Shown here: piece after piece, positions 24,235 through 33,084 of the stretch
Position numbering within the stretch: the stretch's first letter is position 1
How the letters are laid out: every line of letters starts with the position of its first letter
Origin: Desulfonatronospira sp.
Lineage (GTDB): Bacteria; Desulfobacterota; Desulfovibrionia; Desulfovibrionales; Desulfonatronovibrionaceae
Direction of reading: 5' to 3'
Assembly: GCA_007127015.1 (NCBI GenBank)
Contig: SLAE01000021.1
Coordinates: 1 to 39,610 of the forward strand
DNA: 39,610 bases
Program-made: the position numbers and the translations under genes
The notes under the pieces: generated by a model
Told to the model about the DNA's origin: nothing
What the model saw: the letters and a program-made list of their open reading frames with translations, nothing else
Databases searched by the model: none

Positions 24235-24263
24235 TTGCCGGAGGTGATTTTTTAGTATATACT
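24235..24263 (+). promoter_or_regulatory. Candidate sigma-70 promoter of the ileS operon
   Basis: TTGCCG (24235-24240) and TATACT (24258-24263) are exactly 17 nt apart, matching consensus at 4/6 and 5/6. Transcription would begin near 24270, leaving a leader of about 134 nt before ileS. Confidence 0.5.
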
Positions 24264-24280
24264 TTTTATTTTTCTGCATT

Positions 24281-24312
24281 CAGTCCTGCCCTGATGTCTC
24301 CCAAGAGGACTG
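24281..24312 (+). promoter_or_regulatory. Leader hairpin upstream of ileS
   Basis: CAGTCCT (24281-24287) pairs perfectly with AGGACTG (24306-24312) over an 18-nt loop, within the predicted ileS leader. No T-box signature sequence is present. Whether it regulates anything is open. Confidence 0.3.
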
Positions 24313-24403
24313 CCTGTACTTGACTTAATCTATAGAATAAGACATTTTTTATATTTATTTTTTAAATACCATGTTTTAGGATAGCTCATAACAAAGGATT
24401 GTC

Positions 24404-27217
24404 ATGACCAACTATAAAGATACCTTGAACCTGCCTCAGACCGGGTTTTCCATGCGGGCCAACCTTACAGCTAATGAGCCTTTAACACTAAAATTCTGGC
24501 AAAAAAAAGATGCCTACAGGCAGATGGTCCAGGCCAGCAACAATTGTCCACGCTACGTTCTGCATGACGGGCCCCCTTATGCCAATGGGCATATCCACAT
24601 GGGAACAGCCATGAACAAGGTGCTCAAGGACATCATCGTCAAATCCAGAAACTTTCAAGGCTACCTTGCCGAATACGTCCCGGGCTGGGATTGTCACGGA
24701 CTGCCCATTGAACACAAAGTTGCCCAGCAGCTAAGAGCCAAGAACAAGCAGGTGCCTCCTTTGACGCTTCGCCGGCTCTGCCGGGAATATGCTGAAAAAT
24801 ATCTGGATATCCAGCGCAATGAATTTAAGCGCCTGGGCGTTTTTGGAACATGGGATCACCCCTATCTGACAATGCACCCGGCCTATGAAGCAGCAATCGC
24901 CCGTGAGCTGGGCCGGTTCATGGAGAAGGGCCAGGTGGTACGGGGCAAAAAGCCCATCTACTGGTGTATGGATTGTCAGACCGCGCTTGCTGAAGCTGAG
25001 GTTGAATATGCTCTGCATACTTCACCTTCTATTTACGTATCCTTTCCCCTTGATGACTCAAGACTTCAAAATGTATTTCCCGAAGCCCAGCCGAACAGGA
25101 CCTTCGCTCTCATCTGGACCACCACACCCTGGACACTGCCCGGCAACCAGGCTGTAGCTCTTCATCCGGACTTTGAATATTCTCTGGTTGAAGCGGATGG
25201 CAATTTTTATCTGCTGGCCAGTGATCTGGTGGAAAAAAACGCTTCTGATTTCGGGTGGAGTAAGGTTGTTGAGACGGGCAGAGCCAGGGGACGGGACCTT
25301 GAGGGCCTGAAAGCCCGGCACCCCTTCCTGGAGCGAAGCTCCCCATTAGTGCTGGCTGAATACGTAACCCTGGAAAGCGGAACAGGACTGGTGCACACAG
25401 CTCCGGGACATGGCCGTGAGGATTATGAGACTGGACTTAAATACGGACTGAAAGTGCTGTCACCTCTGAACGACAAGGGATGTTTTGACGCTTCCGTGTC
25501 CTTTCTGGCCGGAAAGAATGTCTTTGAGGCCAATTCACTGGTCATCTCCAGGCTCAAAGAGCTTGATCTTCTGCCTGGAGCAAAAAAGCAAAGCCATTCA
25601 TATCCCCATTGCTGGCGCTGCAAGCAGCCGGTGATTTTCAGGGCCACCACCCAGTGGTTCATTGTCATGGATCAAAATGATCTTCGACGAAAGTCTCTGG
25701 AAGCTATCTTACATAATGTACAGTGGATACCTTCCTGGGGACGCGAACGTATCTATTCCATGATCGAGCAGCGTCCGGACTGGTGTATTTCCAGGCAGAG
25801 AAACTGGGGAGTGCCGATAATCGCCCTTCTTTGTTCAGGATGCGACTATGCCTACACTGAGCCTGACTGGATCTATTCCATAGTGCAGCGCTTTGAGACT
25901 CATGATCGAGGATGCGACTACTGGTTTGAGGCTGATATCCAGGAACTTGCTCCACAAGGGCTCATCTGTCCCCAATGCGGCTCAAAAAACTGGAGAAAAG
26001 AAACCGACATATTGGATGTATGGTTCGATTCCGGGACCAGTTTTGCCGCTGTTCTGGAAAAGCGCCAGGAATGCACTTTTCCTGCTGATATATATCTGGA
26101 AGGAACCGACCAGCACAGGGGATGGTTTCACAGTTCTCTGCTGGCAGCCGTGGGCACCAGAGCAACACCCCCATATAAAACAGTGCTGACCCATGGTTAC
26201 GTAGTGGATGGAGAAGGGCGCAAGATGTCCAAATCCCTGGGCAACGTAGTTGCTCCTCAGGAGATCATCGACAAGTACGGTGCGGAAATCCTGCGCATAT
26301 GGGTGGCTGCAGTGGATTATCAGGAAGATGTGCGCATTTCTGAAGAGATCCTGACCAGACTGGTTGATGCCTATCGCAGGATAAGAAACACCTGCCGCTT
26401 CATTTTGGGCAATCTGTTTGATTTCGATCCCGAAGAGGATATGGTGGTTTCTCAGGATATGAATTCCCTGGATCGTTACGCGCTGCACCTGGTTCTGGAG
26501 AAAGACAGGCTCATGGGCAAGGCTTTTGATCGTTTTGAATTCCACAAGGTCTATCACAGCCTGCACAATCTGTGCGTTCTTGAGCTTTCTTCTTTTTATC
26601 TGGATATCATTAAAGACCGACTGTACGTGTCAGCTCCTGCCAGCCCAGAGCGCAGATCAGCCCAGAGCGCTCTTTTCCAGATTCTGCAGGTGCTGATGAA
26701 AAATATGGCCCCGATTCTTAGCTTCACTGCAGAGGAGCTTTACCGGAATCTGCCTGAAGGGCTGAAAGGCGAGTCGGAGACCGTGTTTGGCTGGCGTCCC
26801 CAACTATTCGATATAAAAATTGACACTCAGGAAAAAGAACTCTGGGAGCTGGTCAAGGATGTGCGCCAGGAAGTCACCAAGGCTATAGAGCCATTGCGCA
26901 AATCCAAGGAACTTGGTCATTCTCTGGATGCCTGGGTGATACTGTACCTGGACGAGGATAAGCTGTCAGCACTGCAAAGTGTTGAAGAACAATTAAGAGA
27001 TGTTTTCATTGTATCACGGGTGAATCTCAAACCTTTGAATCAGGCGGCGGAAAACGCCTTAAAAAGCAGTGAGGTGGAGGGCCTGACCATAGATGTGCTC
27101 AGGGCGCCAGGAGAAAAATGTCCCCGTTGCTGGGTTTACAGCCAGGAACTAGATGCGTCTTCTGCGGCAAACGGGGTTTGTCCAAGATGTGCCGGGGTTT
27201 TGTCTTTTATTGAATAA
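24404..27217 (+). CDS. ileS: Isoleucyl-tRNA synthetase
   Basis: A 937-residue class I synthetase charging tRNA-Ile in the cytoplasm. The HIGH-type motif is PYANGHIHMG (H63-G67) and KMSKS is at 607-611. The editing (CP1) domain includes ALIWTTTPWTLPGN, and the anticodon-binding region follows. The C-terminal zinc site is CPRCW with CPRCAG (about 905-932), typical of bacterial (type 1) IleRS. Length matches E. coli (938). AAAGGA precedes the ATG. It begins a run of six same-strand genes, with lspA 34 nt downstream, the arrangement seen in many bacteria. Confidence 0.97.
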   Translation: MTNYKDTLNLPQTGFSMRANLTANEPLTLKFWQKKDAYRQMVQASNNCPRYVLHDGPPYANGHIHMGTAMNKVLKDIIVKSRNFQGYLAEYVPGWDCHGLPIEHKVAQQLRAKNKQVPPLTLRRLCREYAEKYLDIQRNEFKRLGVFGTWDHPYLTMHPAYEAAIARELGRFMEKGQVVRGKKPIYWCMDCQTALAEAEVEYALHTSPSIYVSFPLDDSRLQNVFPEAQPNRTFALIWTTTPWTLPGNQAVALHPDFEYSLVEADGNFYLLASDLVEKNASDFGWSKVVETGRARGRDLEGLKARHPFLERSSPLVLAEYVTLESGTGLVHTAPGHGREDYETGLKYGLKVLSPLNDKGCFDASVSFLAGKNVFEANSLVISRLKELDLLPGAKKQSHSYPHCWRCKQPVIFRATTQWFIVMDQNDLRRKSLEAILHNVQWIPSWGRERIYSMIEQRPDWCISRQRNWGVPIIALLCSGCDYAYTEPDWIYSIVQRFETHDRGCDYWFEADIQELAPQGLICPQCGSKNWRKETDILDVWFDSGTSFAAVLEKRQECTFPADIYLEGTDQHRGWFHSSLLAAVGTRATPPYKTVLTHGYVVDGEGRKMSKSLGNVVAPQEIIDKYGAEILRIWVAAVDYQEDVRISEEILTRLVDAYRRIRNTCRFILGNLFDFDPEEDMVVSQDMNSLDRYALHLVLEKDRLMGKAFDRFEFHKVYHSLHNLCVLELSSFYLDIIKDRLYVSAPASPERRSAQSALFQILQVLMKNMAPILSFTAEELYRNLPEGLKGESETVFGWRPQLFDIKIDTQEKELWELVKDVRQEVTKAIEPLRKSKELGHSLDAWVILYLDEDKLSALQSVEEQLRDVFIVSRVNLKPLNQAAENALKSSEVEGLTIDVLRAPGEKCPRCWVYSQELDASSAANGVCPRCAGVLSFIE

Positions 27218-27251
27218 CACGCTTATAACGTTTATCAGGTAAGGAAAAGAA

Positions 27252-27746
27252 ATGGGTTACAAATATAAACTCGTCTTGTTTCTGGGTGTGACAATACTCA
27301 TTTTGGATCAGATAACCAAACTCTGGATTGAAAGCAATTTTGTGCTGGGCGAAACAAGAACCGTAATTCCCGGTCTGTTCAACCTGGTCTTTGTGCTTAA
27401 CAAAGGTGCTGCCTTTGGTTTTCTGGCTGATCTGGAGGGTAATCTCAGAACCTATTTTTTTATCGGTGCCACCGCGCTGGCGGTAGTGTTGATCATTTAT
27501 CTGCTTAGAACCGTACACCGGAGGGATTATTACCTGTTCTCCGCATTGGGGCTTATACTGGGCGGTGCTCTGGGGAACATGATCGACCGCATCAGGCTGG
27601 GGATGGTCATCGATTTTCTTGATTTTCATCTTGGCAGTCATCACTGGCCTGCTTTCAATATTGCTGATGTAGCCATATCCATTGGAGCGATACTGCTTAT
27701 AGTGTCTTTTTATAAGAAAAAGCGTTATGCAACCGATTCTGACTGA
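27252..27746 (+). CDS. lspA: Lipoprotein signal peptidase (signal peptidase II)
   Basis: A 164-residue inner-membrane aspartyl protease with four hydrophobic segments. It removes signal peptides from diacylated prolipoproteins. The conserved boxes are NKGAAFGF, GNMIDR (catalytic D112) and FNIADV (catalytic D139); the 27-residue spacing of the two aspartates equals that in E. coli LspA. AAGGAAAA precedes the ATG. It overlaps lgt by 20 nt, so the two lipoprotein-maturation enzymes are coupled. Confidence 0.96.
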   Translation: MGYKYKLVLFLGVTILILDQITKLWIESNFVLGETRTVIPGLFNLVFVLNKGAAFGFLADLEGNLRTYFFIGATALAVVLIIYLLRTVHRRDYYLFSALGLILGGALGNMIDRIRLGMVIDFLDFHLGSHHWPAFNIADVAISIGAILLIVSFYKKKRYATDSD

Positions 27747-28476
27747 AATCGGCGGGATCAGCATCTATGCATTCGGGTTTTTCATGGCCGCTTCCTACCT
27801 GCTGGGTATGGCCTGGACTATACGCGAGGCAGGTCGAAAAGATCTGGACAGCAGTCTGGTCCTTGAGTTTGGTTTTTATGTACTTCTGGGAGGGCTGATA
27901 GGAGCAAGACTTTTTTTCTTGCTTTTGAATCCGGAAAGCATACCCGGCGGTCTTCAAGGCCTTATCAGATTTTGGGACGGCGGGCTCGTGTTTATCGGCG
28001 GAGCGCTTTCAGGTGTTTTGATTCTAATATTTTTCTTGAAAATAAAAAAGCAGGACATCCTGGTCTGGCTGGATTCCGCAGCTCCGGGGATTGCTCTTGG
28101 CCTTGTCCTTGGATGGGCGGGCTGTTTTGTTGCAGGCTGCGCCTTTGGAAGCCCAACCAACGTTCCCTGGGCGGTTACCTTCACACATCCGGATTCCATG
28201 GCTCCCCTTTATGTTCAGGTGCATCCCACCCAGATTTACTATTCTCTGGCTGCTCTGACAGTTTTCATATTGCTTACGGCCATTAAGAACATGCTGACTG
28301 CAAAAGGAAGTCTTGCAGGTCTTTTTATTATCCTGTATGCTTTTTTTAATTTTGGAATTGATTTTTTCCGGGCTGATCATCAGGCATTGCTGGGTTATTT
28401 AAGTTTTTCCCAGCTGGTTTTTGTGATGCTTGCGCCTGCAGGCCTGGCTCTCATGCTTGGAAGATCAAAGAGTTAA
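27727..28476 (+). CDS. lgt: Prolipoprotein diacylglyceryl transferase
   Basis: A 249-residue polytopic inner-membrane enzyme that adds diacylglycerol to the lipobox cysteine. The family pattern is seen in YVLLGGLIGARLFF, in WDGGLVFIGGALSG (in place of HGGLSFHGG), in GCFVAGCAFGSPTNVPWAVTF and in VHPTQIYYS. It is somewhat shorter than the E. coli protein (291) and several of the classical Arg/Asn positions differ, as in other short Lgt proteins of related bacteria. The start overlaps the end of lspA. Confidence 0.9.
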   Translation: MQPILTEIGGISIYAFGFFMAASYLLGMAWTIREAGRKDLDSSLVLEFGFYVLLGGLIGARLFFLLLNPESIPGGLQGLIRFWDGGLVFIGGALSGVLILIFFLKIKKQDILVWLDSAAPGIALGLVLGWAGCFVAGCAFGSPTNVPWAVTFTHPDSMAPLYVQVHPTQIYYSLAALTVFILLTAIKNMLTAKGSLAGLFIILYAFFNFGIDFFRADHQALLGYLSFSQLVFVMLAPAGLALMLGRSKS

Positions 28477-28496
28477 AATGATTTTTAAGGATTTTT

Positions 28497-28724
28497 ATGT
28501 TTAAAATACCCGTAATCGAAGTAATCAGTACCAGCCCCTGGGCGCTTCTTTTGCTTGTTCTTCCCATCCTGCCTAATTTATGGGCAATCTTGCATATTTT
28601 TCGCTGCGACTTCAACACGGCCCAGGAAAAAATGGTCTGGATCGCTCTGGCGGTTTTCGTTCCCCTGCTGGGAGGAATTGCTTATCTTGTCCTGGGTCGC
28701 AGGAGAGGGGTCAAGGTGTCATGA
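28497..28724 (+). CDS. PLDc_N domain small membrane protein
   Basis: A 75-residue protein with two hydrophobic segments separated by RCDFNTAQEKMVWIALAVFV, followed by PLLGGIAYLVLGRR. This is the PLDc_N (phospholipase D-nuclease N-terminal) module, which normally anchors cardiolipin synthases but often occurs alone as here. TAAGGA precedes the ATG. Its stop overlaps the cpoB start (ATGA). Function unknown. Confidence 0.85.
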   Translation: MFKIPVIEVISTSPWALLLLVLPILPNLWAILHIFRCDFNTAQEKMVWIALAVFVPLLGGIAYLVLGRRRGVKVS

Positions 28725-29596
28725 AGGTAAAGATAATTCTGCTCTTCTGCGCGTCATTGGCGCTAAGTGCCTGTGTGACCAGTCAGGCGGACTTGGACCG
28801 GGTGAACACGAGGCTTGCTACTCTTGAGCGTCAGCAGCAGCATGAAAGACAAACCCAGGAACAGCAGTTAGCTGAGTACAGAGAGCACCTAGAGCTCAAC
28901 CTTAGTGCCCTGGAGGAAAAAATCGACAAGACCGGCGGGCCTGTTCAAGCCACCCAGGCCAACCTGTGGGCTGAACTGGAATCAATCAGGGTTCAGGTGG
29001 CCACTTTAAGCGGGAATATGGGTGCTCTGGAGAGAAATGTTGCCCGGCTGGAAGGCGATGACCAGGATCTGCCCTCTGAACTGGACAGAATGGAACGCAA
29101 AATCCGCGAACTCGATCGCCTGCTGCAGGCTCTTGCCAGCAGAATGGGTGTCGATCTCGAAAAGGAATCTGAAGAGTTGCGCAGGGCGGAAGCTGCTGAC
29201 GAAGCAGGAGAAGATGCCGGCACTGCACGGGTTTTATACCAGCGTGCACTGGATTCTTTTTTCGATAGAGAATATGAAACAGCTCAACTGCTCTGGGAAG
29301 AGTTCGCTGAGAATTTCCCGAATCATGATCTCATTGCCAATGCTTATTTCTGGCAGGGAGAAAGTTTTTACCAGCTGCAGGATTATGCGCAGGCAGTTCT
29401 GGCTTACCAGGAAGTGATCACCAGCTTTCCAGAAAGCAACAAACTGACCGCCAGCATGCTCAAGCAGGGCATGTCCTTTATTCATATGGACAGGACCGCG
29501 GCAGGAAAACTGGTTTTAAGCGAACTTATCGAAGACTATCCGGACAGTCCCGAGACCAAAAGAGCCCAGGCATTCATGTCCGAACACGAACTATAA
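28721..29596 (+). CDS. CpoB/YbgF-like TPR lipoprotein
   Basis: A 291-residue lipoprotein starting MKVKIILLFCASLALSAC; the lipobox LSAC puts the lipidated cysteine at C18. Residues about 25-140 are a coiled coil (VNTRLATLERQQQHERQTQE) and the C-terminal part has YbgF/CpoB-type TPR repeats (YFWQGESFYQLQDYAQAVLA). CpoB links peptidoglycan synthesis to the Tol-Pal system during outer-membrane constriction, but no tol or pal genes are in this window. The start was chosen at 28721 because it gives a signal peptide and lipobox and has the ATGA overlap with PLDc_N; an upstream in-frame ATG lacks these. Confidence 0.87.
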   Translation: MKVKIILLFCASLALSACVTSQADLDRVNTRLATLERQQQHERQTQEQQLAEYREHLELNLSALEEKIDKTGGPVQATQANLWAELESIRVQVATLSGNMGALERNVARLEGDDQDLPSELDRMERKIRELDRLLQALASRMGVDLEKESEELRRAEAADEAGEDAGTARVLYQRALDSFFDREYETAQLLWEEFAENFPNHDLIANAYFWQGESFYQLQDYAQAVLAYQEVITSFPESNKLTASMLKQGMSFIHMDRTAAGKLVLSELIEDYPDSPETKRAQAFMSEHEL

Positions 29597-29618
29597 ATTT
29601 TCAGGATAATAAATCGTC

Positions 29619-30053
29619 ATGCACACGGCAGAAGAATATTCCCGGATAATTTCACTGCATTTTTCCCCGGATGTAGTCCGCAAACCCATGATGTACAATC
29701 TGGCCAAGAAATTCGACCTGACCTTTAATATCCTCAAGGCCAGAATAAGCCCAAGGGAAGAGGGACATATGATCCTTGAGCTTTCCGGCAGCAATGCTGC
29801 CTTTAAGAAAGGCATATCCTATCTGCAGAAACACGGCATCAGCATCCAGGATGTCGCGCAGTCCATTACCAGAAATGAGAGTGCGTGTACCCATTGCGGG
29901 TTGTGCACGGCACTTTGTTTCAACAGGGCCCTGCATCTTGACCTGAAAAGCAGAAAGGTGGTTTTCAATGATGCCAAATGCACTGCCTGCAGCAACTGCG
30001 CCAGAATATGTCCTGTAGGGGCTATGCATGTTGAGGCTAATGAAGAATTCTAG
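29619..30053 (+). CDS. NIL domain 2[4Fe-4S] ferredoxin
   Basis: A 144-residue protein with an N-terminal NIL (ferredoxin-like) domain (about 5-82) and a C-terminal dicluster ferredoxin. Cluster ligands are C90, C93, C96, C100 and C121, C124, C127, C131, both CX2CX2CX3C. The second is followed by the usual Pro, the first by Phe (CFN). NIL plus ferredoxin proteins in anaerobes are linked to homocysteine or methionine sulfur metabolism, though with little direct proof. It follows cpoB by 22 nt, the end of the ileS run, and no methionine gene is next to it. Confidence 0.88.
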   Translation: MHTAEEYSRIISLHFSPDVVRKPMMYNLAKKFDLTFNILKARISPREEGHMILELSGSNAAFKKGISYLQKHGISIQDVAQSITRNESACTHCGLCTALCFNRALHLDLKSRKVVFNDAKCTACSNCARICPVGAMHVEANEEF

Positions 30054-30497
30054 CTAAACCGCGAAGGTTTCATGCCTAAACAACATTTTCGTATTAGAGA
30101 TGTATGGTCCGATGTGCAGAGGCAAAGGTTAAGCATGTTTTTTGCATTGTGTTTAAAAAAGTCTCAAAAGGGTAAATAGTTAAAAATTTGACCTGCATTT
30201 GACTTGATTTGTTTCTCCATTGTCTTATTAGGTTCAATACAAGTTGGCAAAGCATATCAGTTTGAATGGATCGGTTAGCTGTGAGCTTTTTGCTTGACGT
30301 AGCGTCCATATAAGAAGATAAATGCGTTCGTGAAAGCCAGAGCTGAATTCTGCACTTTAACAGCAAAACGGGCTTTTTTGGTAACCTTAAATACGAAACT
30401 TGCCATATTGCAGCCTGTGAGCATAATCAAGTGACCGGTTTAATGTGTTTTACCAGCTGTAATGATTAACCTTATTTAAGCTTTTAAGGAGGCACGT
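30054..30497. other. Intergenic region upstream of the VWA-OmpA gene
   Basis: A 444-nt spacer with no gene I can support. It contains a short hairpin (AAACC GCGAA GGTTT, 30056-30070) without a T run after it, and two TTGAC-like boxes near 30187-30204 that have no convincing -10 partner. AAGGAGG just before 30498 is the ribosome site of the next gene. Confidence 0.6.
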
Positions 30498-31595
30498 ATG
30501 ATGTTGAAATCACTTTGTCGCACGAGTTTATTGTTTATTTGTGCCTTGGTGCTTTTTGGGGTGCAAAATGCCGTTGGTCAGGAAACCAGAACGGTTATTG
30601 AGCCCAGGGCTGACAATTTTATCTTTTATGTGGACAATTCCGGATCCATGATGCTCGATTACCAGGCCAAGGATGAAGATAAGATGGCAGTTGCCAAAGA
30701 TCTTCTGCTGGCTCTTAATGAGGACCTTCCTGAACTGGATGCAGACTTCGGGGTGTTCACCTATGGACCTTTCGGAGTGTATCGCCCTGTGTCCCCTTAT
30801 GAGCGTGCAGACATGGCCAGGGCGTTCCGGTCAATTCCTGATGAATTCGGAATTTTTGGCAGACGCACTCCAATGGGCGGCGATCTTGTCAGGGCGGATA
30901 ATGAGTATATCTCCGGACTGCAGGGTGATATTGCCGTTATAGCGGTCACTGACGGAGAATCAAACATCGGACCCAGGCCCGGCGAAGTCATGCGGGATAT
31001 GTATGCGCACTACGGAGACCGCATTTGTTTTCATTTCATAAGTCTGGCTCAGACCGAAAGAGAAGTCGGGCTGGTTGAAGATCTTTCCGGGATCAATCCT
31101 TGTTCGGTAACAATTCAGGCAGAAGATCTGCAGAAGGATTTTGCCCGGGCTGATTTTATCCGCGAAGTTTTTTACACTGAAAGGCAGGTTGCAGTGACTC
31201 CTCCGGTTGAACCGGAACCAATGCCTGTTCCAAGAGTGGAGCCTGAGCCGGAACCTGAAGAAGTAATAATTTTCTCCAATGTTCAGTTTGAGTTTGATCG
31301 TGCTGAGATACTGCCCGAATATGCTGAAATGCTCAGTGAGGCAGCCCGGCAGATCACGGAGCGCGAAGATCCCACTGTTATTGTTGAAGGACATACGTGC
31401 AACATCGGTCCGGCGGATTACAACATGGGTCTTTCTGAAAGAAGAGCCCAGGCTGTGGCGGACTTTCTTGTCGAACAAAATGTTGATCCCGAAGTAATTG
31501 AGACCGAGGCTTACGGTTTGACTCAGCCCCGGTTTGATAATGATACCAGGGAAGGACGCGCCTTGAACAGACGCGTGGAACTGCGACTGGAATAA
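30498..31595 (+). CDS. Exported VWA-OmpA domain protein
   Basis: A 365-residue protein with a signal peptide (LLFICALVLFGVQNAVGQ), a von Willebrand A domain (about 38-215) with the MIDAS motif DNSGS (D46, S48, S50) and a later VTDGESN, a proline/glutamate-rich linker (EPEPMPVPRVEPEPEPEE, about 240-255), and a C-terminal OmpA-like domain (NVQFEFDRAEI, VEGHTCN, LSERRAQAVADFL). OmpA-type domains bind peptidoglycan; VWA domains bind metal-dependent ligands. It should tether a periplasmic or surface adhesion/assembly domain to the cell wall. AAGGAGG precedes the ATG. A strong hairpin follows. Confidence 0.88.
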   Translation: MMLKSLCRTSLLFICALVLFGVQNAVGQETRTVIEPRADNFIFYVDNSGSMMLDYQAKDEDKMAVAKDLLLALNEDLPELDADFGVFTYGPFGVYRPVSPYERADMARAFRSIPDEFGIFGRRTPMGGDLVRADNEYISGLQGDIAVIAVTDGESNIGPRPGEVMRDMYAHYGDRICFHFISLAQTEREVGLVEDLSGINPCSVTIQAEDLQKDFARADFIREVFYTERQVAVTPPVEPEPMPVPRVEPEPEPEEVIIFSNVQFEFDRAEILPEYAEMLSEAARQITEREDPTVIVEGHTCNIGPADYNMGLSERRAQAVADFLVEQNVDPEVIETEAYGLTQPRFDNDTREGRALNRRVELRLE

Positions 31596-31605
31596 CTGAA
31601 GAACC

Positions 31606-31640
31606 GGCCCGGCAGACTCAGCTTGCCGGGCCTTATTTAT
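31606..31640 (+). terminator. Intrinsic terminator of the VWA-OmpA gene
   Basis: GGCCCGGCA (31606-31614) pairs perfectly with TGCCGGGCC (31624-31632) over a 9-nt loop, followed by TTATTTATTAT. It lies 10 nt after the stop and ends 9 nt before the next start codon. Confidence 0.75.
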
Positions 31641-31641
31641 T

Positions 31642-32073
31642 ATGCGCAAAATATTTTTGGGCACATTTTTATTGATGTGCATGCATTTCTGGTACGTAGG
31701 ACCTGCCGCAGCTGAAGAAATCCATATTCTAGACACGGATCATTACCTGCACGGTCATTTCAGCGATTTTGCCCGACAGCGCATTGATCTGCTCAACAAC
31801 AATTATTCAGGAAGACCGGATAAGCTGCTCCTTGAGCAAAGGGGTGAAGCTTATGTAAGCAGCTATCGCCTGGCGGATCCTGCCTCTCTTGAAGTACTGG
31901 TCAGAAAGACCGGCTGTAAAACATCACCGTTTATCGGGGTCATGCGCTTTACCAAAAGGACGTTTGAAAGCAACGGAGGGTGCCCGGACAGCGCGCCTCA
32001 GGGTCCCTTCCAAGTGGTCCGCAAGCAACATGTGACCGAGATATTCAGGTATGATCAAAATCAATGGCGGTAG
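31642..32073 (+). CDS. Small exported protein of unknown function
   Basis: A 143-residue protein with a signal peptide (MRKIFLGTFLLMCMHFWYVG and then PAAA, cut near residue 25) and a mature part of mixed helices and strands with two cysteines (C93 and C114, possibly a disulfide). I recognise no family. No ribosome site is visible: the terminator hairpin of the previous gene ends 9 nt before the ATG. A later ATG at 31675 would cut into the signal peptide. gpsA follows 15 nt downstream, so it is probably read with gpsA. Confidence 0.62.
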   Translation: MRKIFLGTFLLMCMHFWYVGPAAAEEIHILDTDHYLHGHFSDFARQRIDLLNNNYSGRPDKLLLEQRGEAYVSSYRLADPASLEVLVRKTGCKTSPFIGVMRFTKRTFESNGGCPDSAPQGPFQVVRKQHVTEIFRYDQNQWR

Positions 32074-32088
32074 TCTGCAGGGGAATAA

Positions 32089-33084
32089 ATGACCAAACTT
32101 GCAGTCCTGGGGGGAGGAAGCTGGGGAACCTCGCTGGCCGACATGCTGGCAGGCAAAGGCTACGATGTTGCCCTGTGGATCAGAGAACCCGAACTGGTCC
32201 GGGAAATTCGCATCAAGGGTGAAAACACCTGGTTTTTGCCGGAGGTCAAACTCAACTCCGGGCTTCAGGTCAGTGACGACCCACAGGAGGTCATGCGGGA
32301 TGCAGATTACTTTCTTGTGGCCATACCCTCTCAGTTTATGCGTCAGGGGCTTGGTCAAGTAAAAGGTCTGTTTCCGGAAAGGCCTGTTGTTGTCTGTGCA
32401 AGCAAAGGCATAGAGCTGAGCACATTAAAGCCCATGTCCAAAGTGATCGAAGAGATCCTTGAAGACAAAGATCCCTGCTACGCCTCTCTTTCTGGTCCTT
32501 CATTTGCCCGCGAAGTCAGTCAGGGGCTGCCGACAGCAGTAAGTCTTGGATGTGCAGATATCGAACTGGGCCGAAAACTTCAGGACCTGATTTCCACGGA
32601 TTATTTCAGAGTCTACGCCAACAGTGACTACAAAGGAGTTGAGCTGGGGGGGGCGCTGAAAAATATCATAGCCATAGCTACCGGTATTTCCGATGGCCTT
32701 TCATTCGGTCATAATGCCAGAGCAGCCTTGATCACCAGAGGACTGGCAGAGATAGCCCGCCTGGGAGTAGTACTTGGGGGGGAAGAAAGAACCTTCATGG
32801 GCCTTTCAGGGATGGGGGATCTGGTGCTTACCTGCACTGGTGATCTAAGCCGGAATCGTCAGGTGGGACTTAAGCTGGGTCAGGGTCAGACCCTGGATCA
32901 GATTTTGTCAGAATCAAGAAGCGTGGCTGAAGGAGTGAAAACCACAGAGTCTGTGCGGCATCTTTCTCTCAAAATCGGAGTGGATATGCCCATTACCGAA
33001 CAGGTATTTCAAGTTTTGTTTAAGGGTAAGGATCCCGGGCATGGAGTAAAATCTTTAATGACCAGGGGTCTGAAGATGGAGTAA
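32089..33084 (+). CDS. gpsA: Glycerol-3-phosphate dehydrogenase (NAD(P)+)
   Basis: A 331-residue enzyme that reduces dihydroxyacetone phosphate to sn-glycerol-3-phosphate for phospholipid synthesis. The nucleotide loop is GGGSWGTSLA (8-17), and the family motifs VCASKGIE, LSGPSFAREV, ELGGALKNIIAIATGISDG and TFMGLSGMGDLVLTC are present, with the catalytic lysine in GALKNI. Length is typical. AGGGGA precedes the ATG. Its stop overlaps the next ATG by one base (TAATG), so the ABC importer genes are probably coupled to it. Confidence 0.96.
   Translation: MTKLAVLGGGSWGTSLADMLAGKGYDVALWIREPELVREIRIKGENTWFLPEVKLNSGLQVSDDPQEVMRDADYFLVAIPSQFMRQGLGQVKGLFPERPVVVCASKGIELSTLKPMSKVIEEILEDKDPCYASLSGPSFAREVSQGLPTAVSLGCADIELGRKLQDLISTDYFRVYANSDYKGVELGGALKNIIAIATGISDGLSFGHNARAALITRGLAEIARLGVVLGGEERTFMGLSGMGDLVLTCTGDLSRNRQVGLKLGQGQTLDQILSESRSVAEGVKTTESVRHLSLKIGVDMPITEQVFQVLFKGKDPGHGVKSLMTRGLKME

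Noticed and set aside
28580..28720. Upstream extension of the CpoB-like frame from an ATG at 28580
   Set aside because: It would overlap PLDc_N and bury the signal peptide and lipobox; the ATG at 28721 fits far better.
30056..30070. Hairpin AAACC GCGAA GGTTT after the NIL-ferredoxin gene as a terminator
   Set aside because: A 5-bp stem without a following T run is too weak.
30094..30366. Minus-strand 90-codon open frame in the spacer before the VWA-OmpA gene
   Set aside because: No ribosome site, no recognisable domain and unlikely composition; taken as chance.
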